Part shown: in pieces, positions 17,744 through 29,986 of the stretch
Position numbering within the stretch: position 1 is the stretch's first letter
How the letters are laid out: the number at the start of each line of letters is the position of its first letter
NCBI GenBank assembly: GCA_019636445.1
Contig: JAHBXO010000003.1
Coordinates: 186,001-250,000 of the forward strand
Reading direction: 5' to 3'
Origin: Gemmataceae bacterium
GTDB lineage: Bacteria > Planctomycetota > Planctomycetia > Gemmatales > Gemmataceae
DNA length: 64,000 nt
Position numbers and translations under genes: made by a program
The notes under the pieces: model-generated
Database searches by the model: none
Told to the model about the DNA's origin: nothing
The model's input: the letters and a program-made list of their open reading frames with translations, nothing else

Positions 17744-19339
17744 GTGGCCCGTCCGTGGCGGCTGCGACATAAACTCGTCTTCGGCCTGGCGCTCGTGATC
17801 GCGAGCATCGGCCTGCTCATCGCCGGCGCGGTGTTGGGGCTGCGCTCCTACGTCGCTGCGGGCCAACTCACCGACCACAAGCTCGAACAGATGCAGGTGA
17901 TGATTATCCTGCGGGACAACATCCACCTCATGGCCAGCGGGGGCCACAAGAGCCGGCAGGAGGAACAGAGCCACATCCTCCACCACGTCGCCATCGCCGA
18001 ACGGACCATCGAATACTACCGCGAGACGCTCAAGGCGACCGAACCGTTCCAGTACCGCGACCCCGACGGCGGCGAAGGCGAACGACACGCGCTTCGGCAG
18101 ATGGAAGCGGCCCTTGCGGCGATGAAACGCTCGGTCGCCGCCCGCGGCGCCAGCATCAGCGCCACCGGCGACCTCCGCCTCATCGACGAACCCACCCTCC
18201 GCAAGGCCTACGCGGAGTTGCTCGCCGAATCCACCACCCTCTTCTCGCTGATCCGCTCCGACGTGAAGCAGTCGTTCGCCCACGCGAATTCCACGTCGCG
18301 GCGAGGCACGGTACTCGCGGGCGGAGCGACGGCGCTCGCGGTCGTTCTCGTGCTCACCCTGCTCTACTACTTCAAGGTTTGGGTCTTCAGCCCGATCCGG
18401 CAGCTCCAGGCCGGCGTCCGCCGGGTTCAGGCCGGTGATTTCAACAGCCCCATCCAACTCGAATCCAAGGACGAACTCGAGGAACTCGCCCGCGAATTCA
18501 ACACGATGACCGCTCGGCTCCGCGACGTCTACGCCGACCTCGCCCGCCAGGTCAACGAGCGCAGCCGGCAACTCGTCCGCTCCGAGCGGATGGTCTCCGT
18601 CGGCTTCCTCGCCGCCGGCGTTGCCCACGAAATCAACAACCCGCTCGCCTCCATCGCCTTCAGCTCCGAAGCACTCGAACGCCGCGTCGAGGACGTCGCC
18701 AAACGGCTCTCCCCCGGCGACGCCGAAGTGCTCGCCCGCTACCTGCGCGTCATCCAGCAGGAGGCGTTCCGCTGCAAGCAGATCACCCAGAAGCTGCTGG
18801 ATTTCAGCCGCTCCGGCGAAGGCCGCCGCGAGGCCACCGACATCGGCCGCCTCGTGCAGGACGTCATCGACGTGGCCCGACCGCTTCCGAACTGTCGCGG
18901 CAAAACCATCGACTTCTCGCCCGCCTACGTCGTCGCCGAGGTCAATCCGCCCGACCTGAAATCGGTTGTCCTCAACCTCGTCGTAAACGCCCTCGACAGC
19001 ATGGACGAAGGCGGTGTATTACGCATCCGTGCCGTCCGCGCCGGCGACTACGTCGAACTGAACTTCCGCGACGACGGCTGCGGCATGACCCAAGACGTGC
19101 TCGACAATCTCTTCGAGCCGTTCTTCACCCGCAAACGCACCGGCAACGGAACCGGGCTGGGGCTGTCCATCAGCCACCAGATCGTCGACCAGCACGGCGG
19201 CACGATCGCCGCCCACAGCGACGGCCCCGGCCACGGCAGCGAGTTCACCCTCCGCCTGCCCGTCCGCGGGGTCGCCGTCGAACCCAAGGCGGCCGAGCCG
19301 CCGATCTTGCCTCTGCGACCGTTGCAGCGGGCAGCCTGA
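17744..19339 (+). CDS. HAMP-containing sensor histidine kinase
   Basis: A 531-residue sensor. Transmembrane segments lie near residues 11-33 and 187-214, with an all-alpha periplasmic domain between. A HAMP linker follows ([20 protein letters not shown]). The H-box [11 protein letters not shown] has its phosphoacceptor His near residue 295. The ATP-binding domain has [10 protein letters not shown] (N box), DDGCGM (G1) and GTGLGLSIS (G2). GTG 17744 is chosen because AAGGAGG sits 6 bases upstream; the ORF from 17690 has no such site. It is followed 31 bases later by its probable partner, the sigma-54 regulator. Confidence 0.9.
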   Translation: MARPWRLRHKLVFGLALVIASIGLLIAGAVLGLRSYVAAGQLTDHKLEQMQVMIILRDNIHLMASGGHKSRQEEQSHILHHVAIAERTIEYYRETLKATEPFQYRDPDGGEGERHALRQMEAALAAMKRSVAARGASISATGDLRLIDEPTLRKAYAELLAESTTLFSLIRSDVKQSFAHANSTSRRGTVLAGGATALAVVLVLTLLYYFKVWVFSPIRQLQAGVRRVQAGDFNSPIQLESKDELEELAREFNTMTARLRDVYADLARQVNERSRQLVRSERMVSVGFLAAGVAHEINNPLASIAFSSEALERRVEDVAKRLSPGDAEVLARYLRVIQQEAFRCKQITQKLLDFSRSGEGRREATDIGRLVQDVIDVARPLPNCRGKTIDFSPAYVVAEVNPPDLKSVVLNLVVNALDSMDEGGVLRIRAVRAGDYVELNFRDDGCGMTQDVLDNLFEPFFTRKRTGNGTGLGLSISHQIVDQHGGTIAAHSDGPGHGSEFTLRLPVRGVAVEPKAAEPPILPLRPLQRAA

Positions 19340-19370
19340 GAAGTGCGAATACCGAAGAGGATCGCGAACC

Positions 19371-20816
19371 GTGAATCCGACTCCACAATTGAAACTCCGC
19401 GTCCTGTTCGTCGACGACGAGCCGCACCTGCGCGAATTGATGCAGATGGAACTGCCGCGGCTCGGACACGACGTCACCGTCTGCCCCGATACGCGCAGCG
19501 CTGTCGAAACGCTCAAACGCGCCACGTTCGACGCCGCGATTCTCGATTTGAAAATGGAGCACGATACATCGGGCCTGCAGGTGCTCGCCCACCTGAAGCA
19601 GGTTTCACCCGACACCGAAGCCGTCATCATGACCGGCTATGCCAGCCAGGAGACCACGGTGAACGCGCTGCGGCTTGGCGCGTTCGACTACCTCACCAAA
19701 CCCTGCAAGCTCGCCGACATCGAAGGCCTGCTACTTCGCATCGTCGAGAAGAAGAAGCTCAGCAACCATGCGGCCGCCCTGCAAACCCGCGTCGTCGCCG
19801 CCGAAGGCCCCGGCCTGCTCGTCGGCGGCAGCCCCGCCATGCGGCCCGTCCAGCAGTTCATCGAAACCGTCGCCCCCACCGACGCCACCGTCCTCATCAC
19901 CGGCGAAACCGGCACCGGCAAGGAAGTCGTCGCCCGATCCATTTACAATCAATCGCATCGCGCCGGCATGCCCTTTGTCCCCGTCAACTGCGGCGCCGTC
20001 GCCCAGAACCTCGCCGAGAGCGAACTCTTCGGCCACCGCAAAGGCTCCTTCACCGGGGCCGACAAGGACCGCAAAGGGATGTTCGAAGTCGCCAACGGCG
20101 GCACCCTTTTCCTCGATGAACTCGGCGAACTTGACAAAAACATCCAGGTGAAGATGCTCCGCTTCCTCGAGTCCGGCGAAGTCCGCCGTCTCGGAGACAC
20201 CGAATCCATCACCGCCGATGTACGCGTCATCTGCGCCACCAACCGCGACCTCAAGAAGGAAATCGCCGACGGGCGATTCCGCGAAGACCTGCTCTTCCGG
20301 CTGAACACCTTCCACATCCACCTGCCGCCGCTCCGCGAGCGAACCGAGGACATCCCCGACCTCGCCAGGCACTTGCTGGCCCGGCATGCCAAGAAACCAG
20401 TCGACCAGGTGATGGGCCTGCTCACGCCCGAAGCCCTCGACACCATGCTCCGCTACTGGTGGCCGGGCAACGTGCGGGAACTCTCGAACGCGATGGAGTA
20501 CGCCTGGATCGTCAGCGGCGGGCGACCGATCACGGCCCACCACCTGCCGCACGACGTCCGCACCGGACGCCAAAACCCGCCCGCGACGATCCGCTTCCCC
20601 ACCGCCGCCCTCCCCACTACGCCCGCATCCGAACCGATGCCGGAGCAGCCTCGCGGCAAAACGCTCGAAGACGTGGAGATGGAGTACATCCTGCAGGTCT
20701 ACGCGAAGAACAACCAGAACAAGCAGGCGACGGCGGCCGAACTCGGCATCAGCTTGAAGACGCTTTACAACAAACTGCACAAGTACGAGGACGAACGCCA
20801 GCGACGGGCGGGATGA
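19371..20816 (+). CDS. Sigma-54-dependent response regulator (NtrC type)
   Basis: A 481-residue activator in three parts. The receiver domain runs from about residue 9, with LFVDDEP and phosphoacceptor Asp near 59 in AILDLKM. The AAA+ domain has Walker A GETGTGKE near 177, sigma-54 contact loop GSFTGA, FLDELGEL and an arginine-finger region. A C-terminal Fis-type helix-turn-helix reads KQATAAELGISLKTLYNKLH. It should activate sigma-54 promoters after phosphorylation by the adjacent kinase. The targets are not known. Confidence 0.93.
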   Translation: MNPTPQLKLRVLFVDDEPHLRELMQMELPRLGHDVTVCPDTRSAVETLKRATFDAAILDLKMEHDTSGLQVLAHLKQVSPDTEAVIMTGYASQETTVNALRLGAFDYLTKPCKLADIEGLLLRIVEKKKLSNHAAALQTRVVAAEGPGLLVGGSPAMRPVQQFIETVAPTDATVLITGETGTGKEVVARSIYNQSHRAGMPFVPVNCGAVAQNLAESELFGHRKGSFTGADKDRKGMFEVANGGTLFLDELGELDKNIQVKMLRFLESGEVRRLGDTESITADVRVICATNRDLKKEIADGRFREDLLFRLNTFHIHLPPLRERTEDIPDLARHLLARHAKKPVDQVMGLLTPEALDTMLRYWWPGNVRELSNAMEYAWIVSGGRPITAHHLPHDVRTGRQNPPATIRFPTAALPTTPASEPMPEQPRGKTLEDVEMEYILQVYAKNNQNKQATAAELGISLKTLYNKLHKYEDERQRRAG

Positions 20817-20940
20817 ACCGCCTGCTCCGTTGCGCCACGAGGCGGAGTTGCTCATTCGGGGTGGGGGTGATGGGGATCGCAGCGGCCCCGGCGTTTCCGC
20901 ATGCCCCCTTCCCCTAACCTTTCCCCACAAGCCGCCTCGC

Positions 20941-21055
20941 GGCGGTGACGCGCTCCGGTCCGAAGACTCCGCGTCGCCGCTAAACGGGGGTCTTCGTTTT
21001 GCATTTTTCATTCCTCATTTTGCATTGGTCCGAATCGTCGAAACCCGTCAATGAG
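20941..21055. repeat. Direct repeat, copy 1 of a 132-base period pair
   Basis: This 115-base stretch recurs at 21073-21187 with 5 mismatches by my count. It holds a hairpin (20962-20970 with 20987-20995) followed by GTTTTGCATTTTT, like an intrinsic terminator, and the 42-base AT-rich unit (20992-21033) that recurs inverted at 5797-5838. The first copy lies 125 bases after the sigma-54 regulator gene. Confidence 0.85.
20962..20995 (+). terminator. Terminator-like hairpin in repeat copy 1
   Basis: GAAGACTCC pairs with GGGGTCTTC (one mismatch or G-T pair) across a 16-base loop, then GTTTTGCATTTTT. A probable end point for the two-component operon transcript. An equal hairpin occurs in copy 2 at 21094-21127. 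Confidence 0.45.
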
Positions 21056-21072
21056 AGATCCCGCTACCTCAC

Positions 21073-21187
21073 GACGGTGACGCGCTCCGCTCCGAAGACT
21101 CCGCGTCGCCGCTAAACGGGGGTCTTCGTTTTGCATTTTTCATTCCTCATTTTGCATTGGTCCGAATCGTCGAAACCCATTAACGAG
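21073..21187. repeat. Direct repeat, copy 2
   Basis: Second copy of the 115-base unit at a 132-base period. It contains the same hairpin (21094-21127) and the same 42-base AT-rich unit (21124-21165). Differences from copy 1 are near both ends, consistent with an older duplication or two insertions of one element. Confidence 0.85.
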
Positions 21188-21237
21188 GGGAAAAATTGTT
21201 CGTCGGAAATTCCCCCTCCTGGGTGGGATGGGAGGCG

Positions 21238-21276
21238 TTCTTCGAAACGTCGTCCATCCCGCGACGTTCCGAAGAA
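21238..21276. repeat. Imperfect inverted repeat
   Basis: TTCTTCGAAACGTCG (21238-21252) and CGACGTTCCGAAGAA (21262-21276) form a 15-bp stem with one mismatch and a 9-base loop. No T-run follows. Its role is unknown; it may be the end of a mobile or decayed element. Confidence 0.5.
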
Positions 21277-21316
21277 TGCTACCTACCCCACTGTAAGGGG
21301 GTAGTATTCGAAACGT

Positions 21317-21700
21317 GCGGAGTCAGAGCGGTCCCATTTTCCAGTACAGTGTCGCACCTCCCCGGCCAGAACCGATTTTCCTCGTCCAAAGTTTGCCGAT
21401 GCCCTCCTCCAGCGCCGCTGTCAGTCTCTTCTCGTTCACCCGCAGATCCTCCGGCAAATCCGACTACAGTTCCTCTCGCGTCTTCGCCTTTTCCTCGTTG
21501 AACGGAACCAGCAAACACAGCGCCTCGCGCAGGGCGATCCTCCACGTGTGCTCCCTCACTCGCACTACTGGGCGTAGGCGTCCGCCTTCTCGCGCTCGTC
21601 CACCAACTGGTTCGTCGGAAAAGTTCCGGCGGGAGGGGCAAGAGTCGGTTTTAATTCGGGTGGGTAACGCGGAGCAAACGAAATCGCCCCGCCGGATCGG
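21317..21700 (-). pseudogene. Possible decayed coding sequence
   Basis: On the minus strand, one frame from about 21700 to 21565 reads FAPRYPPELKPTLAP and then TNQLVDEREKADAYAQ before a stop. In another frame, NEKRLTAALEEGIGKLWTRK follows downstream, also broken by stops. The composition is protein-like and the frame shifts, as expected of a decayed gene. The charged DEREKADAYAQ tail recalls ends of Uma2-type proteins, but this is weak. It could be chance. Confidence 0.25.
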
Positions 21701-21707
21701 CGGGGCG
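21685..21707 (-). terminator. Terminator after rpoD
   Basis: CGCCCCGCCG, a 3-base loop, and CGGCGGGGCG form a perfect 10-bp stem. Reading on the minus strand, ATTTCGTTT follows. It lies 22 bases beyond the rpoD stop and fits an intrinsic terminator for the dnaG-rpoD transcript. Confidence 0.65.
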
Positions 21708-21729
21708 TAGGAGGGGGCTGGACGCGGGG

Positions 21730-23403
21730 TCACTTCTTCAGTTGGCCGTTGATGGCTGTCCAGGCGTCGAGGAAGCCTTCGAGCTGGCGGCTGCGGACGG
21801 GGTGTTGAAGCTTGCGGACGGCCTTCGCCTCGATCTGCCGGACGCGCTCGCGGGTGACCTTGAAGATGCGGCCGACCTCTTCGAGGGTGTAGGTGTAGCC
21901 GTCGCCGAGGCCGTACCGGAGCTTGATGATCTCGCGTTCGCGGTAGGTCAGCGTCTTCAGCACCGCCTCGATCTTGTCCTTGAGCATCTCGTTGGTGGCG
22001 GAGTTCACCGGAGAGTCGATCGTGTGATCTTCGATGAAGTCGCCGAAGTAGCTGTCTTCGCTCTCGCCGACGGGCCGGTCGAGACTGATCGGGTGCCGGC
22101 TGATCTTGAGGACGCGTTTCGTCTCCTCATAGCTGATTCCGGCCGCCTTCGCGGTTTCCTCGATCGTCGGCTCGCGGCCAAGTTCCTGAACCAGCTGCTT
22201 GCTGACGTTCCGCAGCTTGCTCATCGTCTCGATCATGTGCACCGGAATGCGGATCGTCCGCGCCTGGTCGGCGATGGCCCGCGTGATCGCCTGGCGGATC
22301 CACCAGGTAGCGTAGGTGCTGAACTTGAAGCCGCGGCGGTACTCGTACTTGTCGACCGCCCGCATGAGGCCGGTGTTGCCTTCCTGGATGAGGTCGAGGA
22401 AGGATAGACCCCGGTTGCGGTACTTCTTGGCGATGCTGACAACGAGCCGGAGGTTGCCGCCGGAGAGTTCCCGCTTGGCCAGTTCGTACTCGGCAAAGCG
22501 TTGTTTCATGATCTGCACGCGGCGGCGGAGCGTCGACGGCTCCTCCAGCGTGATGAGCATGAGATCCTGCAGTTCCTTCTCCAGGTTCGCCCGTTCCTCC
22601 TTGGCCGTGCGGTTACCCCGCATCTCGTTGATCTGCTGTTCGAGTTCATCCATCCGATCGCTGATCTGCTCCAGCTTCTTCATCAGCGGCTGGACCTTCT
22701 GCGTGCGGATCGAGAGTTCCTCGACGAGTGTGACGGTCTTGCGGCGACGGGACTTGAGACGGTCGCGGATCGCCTCCTTGTCGGTTTCCGGCGTCCGTTC
22801 GTCGGTGAGTTTGTTGAAGTCGTCGACGTTGACTTCCATCAGCGGCTCGAGCGTCCGCAGATTGTGCGGCATGCGCTGCAGGATCTTATCCTTTTCGAGG
22901 TTCTCGGTCTGACTGACCTTGATCGTGCGATCGAAGGGTAGGTCGCCGGTCTGTACTCGCTTGAGCGTTTCGAAGACGTTGCGGAGGGCGTAGTCGCACT
23001 CGAGGACTTTGCGGCGGAAACGGCGACGGGTGACTTCGATCTTCTGCGCCAGCGAGATTTCGAGGCGGCGGTCCAGGAGGGGGATTTCCCCCATCTGGGT
23101 GAGGTACATGCGGACGGGGTCGTCGATATGGCGACCGTCGCCCTCGTTGTCGGAGAAAAGAGCTTCGTCCTCGGCAAGGATGGCTTCTTCGGCGACGGCA
23201 CCGGCCACTTCCTCGGCGTCCTCGGGGTCGATGACGTTGATGCCGTTCTGCTCGAGTTGTTCGAGGATGTCTTCGAGCCGCCCGGATTCGGAAGTGCCTT
23301 CCGGGAGGGCGAGATTCACTTCGTCGAAGGTGAGCGATCCGCTCTGTTTGCCCTTCTCGATCAGTGTCTTGAGAACGTCGTCGGTCGTCTTCGCGTCGAT
23401 CAT
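21730..23403 (-). CDS. rpoD: RNA polymerase primary sigma factor
   Basis: A 557-residue sigma-70. Region 1.1-like acidic N-terminus ([15 protein letters not shown]), region 1.2 [20 protein letters not shown], region 2 with [33 protein letters not shown] and [10 protein letters not shown], and region 4 ending [18 protein letters not shown] are all present. The start MIDAKTTDD at 23403 is preferred; a 34-residue in-frame extension upstream looks random. It follows dnaG after 117 bases, the classic macromolecular-synthesis order. Confidence 0.95.
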   Translation of the reverse strand: MIDAKTTDDVLKTLIEKGKQSGSLTFDEVNLALPEGTSESGRLEDILEQLEQNGINVIDPEDAEEVAGAVAEEAILAEDEALFSDNEGDGRHIDDPVRMYLTQMGEIPLLDRRLEISLAQKIEVTRRRFRRKVLECDYALRNVFETLKRVQTGDLPFDRTIKVSQTENLEKDKILQRMPHNLRTLEPLMEVNVDDFNKLTDERTPETDKEAIRDRLKSRRRKTVTLVEELSIRTQKVQPLMKKLEQISDRMDELEQQINEMRGNRTAKEERANLEKELQDLMLITLEEPSTLRRRVQIMKQRFAEYELAKRELSGGNLRLVVSIAKKYRNRGLSFLDLIQEGNTGLMRAVDKYEYRRGFKFSTYATWWIRQAITRAIADQARTIRIPVHMIETMSKLRNVSKQLVQELGREPTIEETAKAAGISYEETKRVLKISRHPISLDRPVGESEDSYFGDFIEDHTIDSPVNSATNEMLKDKIEAVLKTLTYREREIIKLRYGLGDGYTYTLEEVGRIFKVTRERVRQIEAKAVRKLQHPVRSRQLEGFLDAWTAINGQLKK

Positions 23404-23492
23404 CCGAGTCTCCCGTGCCCGAAGGCCGCGCGAGCAACACATGCGTCGCGGCCTGGAACGGTCTTGAACCGGTGGCGCCGAATCGGCCCCAC

Positions 23493-23512
23493 GCCGGCGA
23501 TCCATCGCCGGC
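23493..23512 (-). promoter_or_regulatory. Hairpin between dnaG and rpoD
   Basis: GCCGGCGAT, CC, ATCGCCGGC form a perfect 9-bp stem 8 bases after the dnaG stop and 90 bases before rpoD. No T-run follows, so it is not a standard terminator. In E. coli the dnaG-rpoD gap carries an RNA processing site. A similar role here is inference. Confidence 0.4.
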
Positions 23513-23520
23513 CTTTCACG

Positions 23521-25362
23521 TCACCCCGCCTCCCGCGTCCGGTCTTGCAACCGTCGGAGGAGGTCGAGCTTGGCGGCGTCGTCCATGTCGGCCCCGCCCA
23601 GTTGCTGCTTCAGCGACCGCGTTTCGTCGTCGACTCTTACTTTAGCAAATCCCTCGACGACTTTGTGGAAGTAGATCGGGCGTTCGGAAATACTACGACC
23701 TACTTCCTGAAGGTCCATCGCGGCGGCGGCCAAATCGGGCCGGTCGATCAGCCGCACCCGGAGGTTGTCGAGTTCCGGGGAGATGCCGCTCTCGTGCAGC
23801 GCGTACAACTCGACGAGCATCCGGCGCAGCCCGGTGTGGGCAATCCGCTCCGGCCGGATCTTGCCGTGGGCCTCGCGCACAAGGTCCGGTTCGGCGAGGA
23901 GGATCTGGAGGAGTTGCCGTTCAATGATCGCGGCGGCGCCGGAGGTGCGCGGCGGGGGTGCGGGTGCCGGATCAGACGGGCCATCGTCGAATGGGCGGGT
24001 TTCGCGAGTGGTCTCCCGCGCCTCGCGCCGGCGGCGTTCCAGTTGCAGTTCCTTCAGCCGCCCTCGCACGGTGCGCAGTTCGATTCCGAGTCGCTGCGCC
24101 AGCCGCGTGAGGACAAGTTCCTGCTTGAGTTGTGCCGCCTGGTTCGGCACCTGCGGCGCGAGCGCGATGATGCCGAGGATGGCATCGAGCATCCGCCGGA
24201 CGCCCTCAACGTTGGAGCGGTCCGCTTTCGCGAAGAGTTGATCGAGCTTGAAATCCAGCGCATCGGCGGCGGAATCGAGTGCCCGGCGGAAAGCAGCTTC
24301 GCCATCGTCCCGCATCAACAGGTCCGCCGGGTCGAGGCCATCGGGCAAGGTCGCCACGGCGAGTTCGACGTCCTGGCTGACGAAGATTTCGAGGGCGCGA
24401 TCGACGCCCGTGGTGCCGCCGGCGTCGGCATCGAAGACGAGGACGATGCGTCGGGCGTGGCGGACGAGCTGCGCCACATGCCGGGCGTTGAGCGCCGTGC
24501 CCATTGTGGCGACGACATTCGAGATGCCACGCTGGTGCGCCATCATTACATCCGTGTAGCCTTCGACGACGGCGAGCACTCCCGATGCGGACCCCACATG
24601 GCGGGCGAGGTCGATGCCGTAGAGTTGTTCCTGTTTCTTGAAGATCGGCGTCTCGGGCGAATTGTAGTATTTCGGCCCGCGGGCGGCGTAAGGAGAATCG
24701 GGCATGATCCGGCCGCCAAAGCCGACGGTGCGGCCCTGCACGTCGCGGATCGGGAACATGACACGATCTCGAAAGCGGTCGTAGAAGCCCCGCCCCTCAT
24801 CCCGCTCGCCGAGCAGGCCGACCTCGACGAGGAGTTCGACCGGCACCTTGTCCTCGTGCGCCCGGCGGACGAGCCAGTCGCCGTCGAGCGGGGCGAAGCC
24901 CAGGCCGAACTGTCGCACGCTCGCACCAGCCAGGCCGCGCTCGCCGAGGTACTTTCGGGCGTTCGCGCCGATGTCCGATTCGAGCAGATGCTTCTGGTAG
25001 AGCCCCTGTGCCCACTTCATGACTTCGAAGAGGCGGGACTTGTGGATGTCCTGCGGGGACGCCTTCGCCTCGTCCATGGCGATGCCGGCGCGCTTCGCCA
25101 GGATCGCCATCGCCTCCAGGAAGTTGACCTTGTCGTACTTTTCCACAAATGTGAAGACGTCGCCGGTCGCCCCGCAGGCCCAACACTTGAAGTTCTGCCA
25201 CTTGCGATCGATGTTCAACGACGGTCGCGTGTCGTCGTGGAAGGGGCAGACGCACTTGAAGTTTTTGCCGGCGGGTTGCACGGCCAGATAACCACCGATG
25301 ACATCGACGATGTCACTGGCGGCTTTGATCCGCGTCTTGAGTTCCACCAGATCGCGCGCCAC
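23521..25362 (-). CDS. dnaG: DNA primase
   Basis: A 613-residue primase that makes RNA primers for replication. The zinc finger has Cys39, His42, Cys60 and Cys63 (CPFHDDTRPSLN; KCWACGATGD). The core domain includes LGERGLAGASVRQFGLGFAP. The TOPRIM domain reads VVEGYTDVMMAHQRGI and LVFDADAGG. The C-terminal helicase-binding part is present. The start is GTG 25362. It probably shares a transcript with rpoD from the promoter at 25589-25616. Confidence 0.95.
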   Translation of the reverse strand: MARDLVELKTRIKAASDIVDVIGGYLAVQPAGKNFKCVCPFHDDTRPSLNIDRKWQNFKCWACGATGDVFTFVEKYDKVNFLEAMAILAKRAGIAMDEAKASPQDIHKSRLFEVMKWAQGLYQKHLLESDIGANARKYLGERGLAGASVRQFGLGFAPLDGDWLVRRAHEDKVPVELLVEVGLLGERDEGRGFYDRFRDRVMFPIRDVQGRTVGFGGRIMPDSPYAARGPKYYNSPETPIFKKQEQLYGIDLARHVGSASGVLAVVEGYTDVMMAHQRGISNVVATMGTALNARHVAQLVRHARRIVLVFDADAGGTTGVDRALEIFVSQDVELAVATLPDGLDPADLLMRDDGEAAFRRALDSAADALDFKLDQLFAKADRSNVEGVRRMLDAILGIIALAPQVPNQAAQLKQELVLTRLAQRLGIELRTVRGRLKELQLERRRREARETTRETRPFDDGPSDPAPAPPPRTSGAAAIIERQLLQILLAEPDLVREAHGKIRPERIAHTGLRRMLVELYALHESGISPELDNLRVRLIDRPDLAAAAMDLQEVGRSISERPIYFHKVVEGFAKVRVDDETRSLKQQLGGADMDDAAKLDLLRRLQDRTREAG

Positions 25363-25745
25363 GGCCCACCTGCCCGTCCGAGTTCCGTGTTCGTTCGCCC
25401 ACTGCCACCGGAAAACGAATCACCATCCCCTCGTCGCGGGAAGTCTCCACGGCTCGATGCGGGTGTGACGGGTGCCGGGTGGAAAATCGGCATTCAACCG
25501 TCGGGGAGCCGGAAACGGAGAACTCGGTTTCGCGTCGGGTTTTGTCGTGGTGGAGGGCGTGTCAGCCGCCCGGTCCGGTGGTGAACAATTTATAATGGGA
25601 TCGATTCGACCGTCAAGTTGAACGGTATTCGCGACCCAGTACCAGCATACACCACGAACCGATCCGGTGCCGAACCGCCGTTGCTTTCTTCGCCCGTCGC
25701 CCAACAATAGCCGCATCGGTCAACCTCACCCCGGATGGTCTCGCC
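25363..25745. other. Divergent dnaG / acnA control region
   Basis: About 380 bases without a gene. It holds a strong-looking minus-strand promoter at 25589-25616 for dnaG and a plus-strand TATAAT at 25591-25596 without a clear -35. I see no riboswitch, tRNA or other structure. Confidence 0.6.
25589..25616 (-). promoter_or_regulatory. Candidate sigma-70 promoter for dnaG-rpoD
   Basis: On the minus strand, TTGACG (25616-25611) and TATAAA (25594-25589) are 16 bases apart. Each hexamer matches consensus at 5 of 6 positions. The leader to the dnaG GTG at 25362 would be about 220 bases. Confidence 0.55.
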
Positions 25746-28424
<2,679 letters not shown>

Positions 28425-28468
28425 ATGGGGATAATGTGTTAAATTGAGAGAGGGTATAGGAGAACGAT

Positions 28469-29080
28469 ATGTCTGCACTCTTGATGCCGTCTCCGGTTTC
28501 GACCCCGCCGCCGAAGTTCGTGCCGAAACCAATCCGGTGGACATGTCAGCAATTCCAGGACATGAGCGATTCCGGCGTGCTCGAAGGTCGAACCGTGATT
28601 CTCGTGGACGGAGAGATTCTGGACATGCCCAAACCGAATCCTCCGCATGACACAGCCGTCACATTGACCCTCTACGTCCTTCTAAGAGTCTTTGCGCAGG
28701 ATCATTTCGTTCGCGTGCAAACGGGGTTACCGACAAACCTCGACACCGATCCAATTCCCGATTTGGCCGTGATCGCGGGATCGCCCCGCGACTTCTCCAA
28801 GCAGCATCCCAGCACGGCCTCGCTCGTCGTGGAAGTCGCCGATTCATCGCTCGACTACGACCTCGGAACAAAGTCCAACCTCTACGCCGCCGCCGGCATT
28901 CTCGACTACTGGGTGATCGACGTGAACGGCCAGCAGTTGCACGTCTTCCGCGATCCAGTCGCCGATGCCACCGCGCCTCGGGGCTTCCGATACAATTCGA
29001 TCCAAGTGCTCGACCATGCCGACACCATCACCCCACTCGCCGGCTCGGTGCCGATCGCCGTCGCCGATCTCCTTCCCTGA
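28469..29080 (+). CDS. Uma2-family endonuclease-like protein
   Basis: A 203-residue protein of the Uma2 (DUF820) group, with a PD-(D/E)xK-type fold. Motifs are VDGEILDMPKP, DPIPDLAVIAG, LVVEVADSSLDYDLGTKSNL and YAAAGILDYWVID. AGGAGA sits 6 bases before the ATG. These genes are abundant in planctomycetes and cyanobacteria and their role is unsettled. No partner gene is adjacent. Confidence 0.88.
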   Translation: MSALLMPSPVSTPPPKFVPKPIRWTCQQFQDMSDSGVLEGRTVILVDGEILDMPKPNPPHDTAVTLTLYVLLRVFAQDHFVRVQTGLPTNLDTDPIPDLAVIAGSPRDFSKQHPSTASLVVEVADSSLDYDLGTKSNLYAAAGILDYWVIDVNGQQLHVFRDPVADATAPRGFRYNSIQVLDHADTITPLAGSVPIAVADLLP

Positions 29081-29097
29081 ATCCTCGGAGCCTTTCC

Positions 29098-29979
29098 ATG
29101 CTCTCCCGCCGTTCCTTCCTCGCCGCCGGGGCCGCGCTCGCGGCTTCGCCGTTCGCTTCGGCCATCGATCCGATCAAGCGGCCGTCGGAGAAGCCCGACA
29201 TCAAGCTCAGCCTCGCGGCCTACTCGTACCGACAGTGGCTCGACCTCAAAAAGCCGACGATGTCGCTCTTCGACTTCATCGACCTCGCGGCCGACCTGCC
29301 GCTCGACGCGGTCGAACTCACGTCCTATTACTTCGCCGAGACGACGGACGCTTACCTCGACAAGGTGCGAACGCACGCCGAGAAGAAGAAGCTCGCCATC
29401 TCCGGCGTGCCGGTCGGGAACAACTTCTGCCTGAAGGACGACAAGAAGCGGAAGGTGCAGATCGACCTCGTGAAGGACTGGACGGCGCGGGCCGCGAAGC
29501 TCGGGGCGAAGACCGTCCGCATCTTCGCAGGGAACCTCGAGAAGGGCGAGACGCTGGAGATGGCCCAGGCCCGCGTGATCGCGGCGATGGAGGAGTGCCT
29601 CGAAGTGGCGGCAAAGCACGGCGTGCTGCTCGCGCTCGAGAATCACGGCGGCATCACGGCGACGCCGGAGCAACTGCTCGCGCTTGTGAAGCCGATCAAG
29701 AGCCCGCACCTCGGCGTGAACATTGATACCGGCAACTTCCGTACGGCGGACCCGTATGGCGACGTGGCGAAGATCGCCCCCTACGGCGTCGTCTGCCAGA
29801 TCAAGACGGAAGTCAGCCCCGCCGGCGGCAAGAAGGCCGAGGCGGACCTCGCACGGTACATGAAGATTCTGAAGGATGCGAATTTCCACGGCTACGCGGC
29901 GCTCGAATACGAGGCCGCCGAAGACGCGAAGATCGCGGTGCCGCGGTACGTGAGGGAGTTGCGAAAGTTGATTGGTTAA
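29098..29979 (+). CDS. Exported sugar phosphate isomerase/epimerase-like protein
   Basis: A 293-residue TIM-barrel protein with a twin-arginine signal (SRRSFLAAGAALAA, residues 3-16) ending near ASA. The body has LSLAAYSYRQWLDL, LALENHGGITATPEQL, LGVNIDTGNFRTADPYGD and YAALEYEAAED, which place metal ligands (Glu, Asp, Glu) as in xylose-isomerase-like barrels. It is exported folded to the periplasm. The substrate is unknown. It begins 18 bases after the Uma2 gene. Confidence 0.88.
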   Translation: MLSRRSFLAAGAALAASPFASAIDPIKRPSEKPDIKLSLAAYSYRQWLDLKKPTMSLFDFIDLAADLPLDAVELTSYYFAETTDAYLDKVRTHAEKKKLAISGVPVGNNFCLKDDKKRKVQIDLVKDWTARAAKLGAKTVRIFAGNLEKGETLEMAQARVIAAMEECLEVAAKHGVLLALENHGGITATPEQLLALVKPIKSPHLGVNIDTGNFRTADPYGDVAKIAPYGVVCQIKTEVSPAGGKKAEADLARYMKILKDANFHGYAALEYEAAEDAKIAVPRYVRELRKLIG

Positions 29980-29986
29980 TTGAAGT

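Larger units (their letters stand above)
20817..21729. other. Gene-poor interval between the NtrC-type gene and rpoD
   Basis: About 900 bases with no convincing intact gene. It holds two near-identical 115-base direct repeats with terminator-like hairpins (listed separately), an imperfect inverted repeat at 21238-21276, a possibly decayed reading frame on the minus strand at 21317-21700, and the rpoD terminator. Short ORFs on both strands here show no family resemblance that I can support. Confidence 0.75.

Noticed and set aside
23128..25584. 818-residue open frame antisense to dnaG and rpoD
   Set aside because: The real genes on the other strand are diagnostic. The frame arises from GC-rich codon use.
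25363..25745. Search for a tRNA or riboswitch in the dnaG-acnA gap
   Set aside because: No cloverleaf, anticodon stem or known riboswitch core could be traced by eye.
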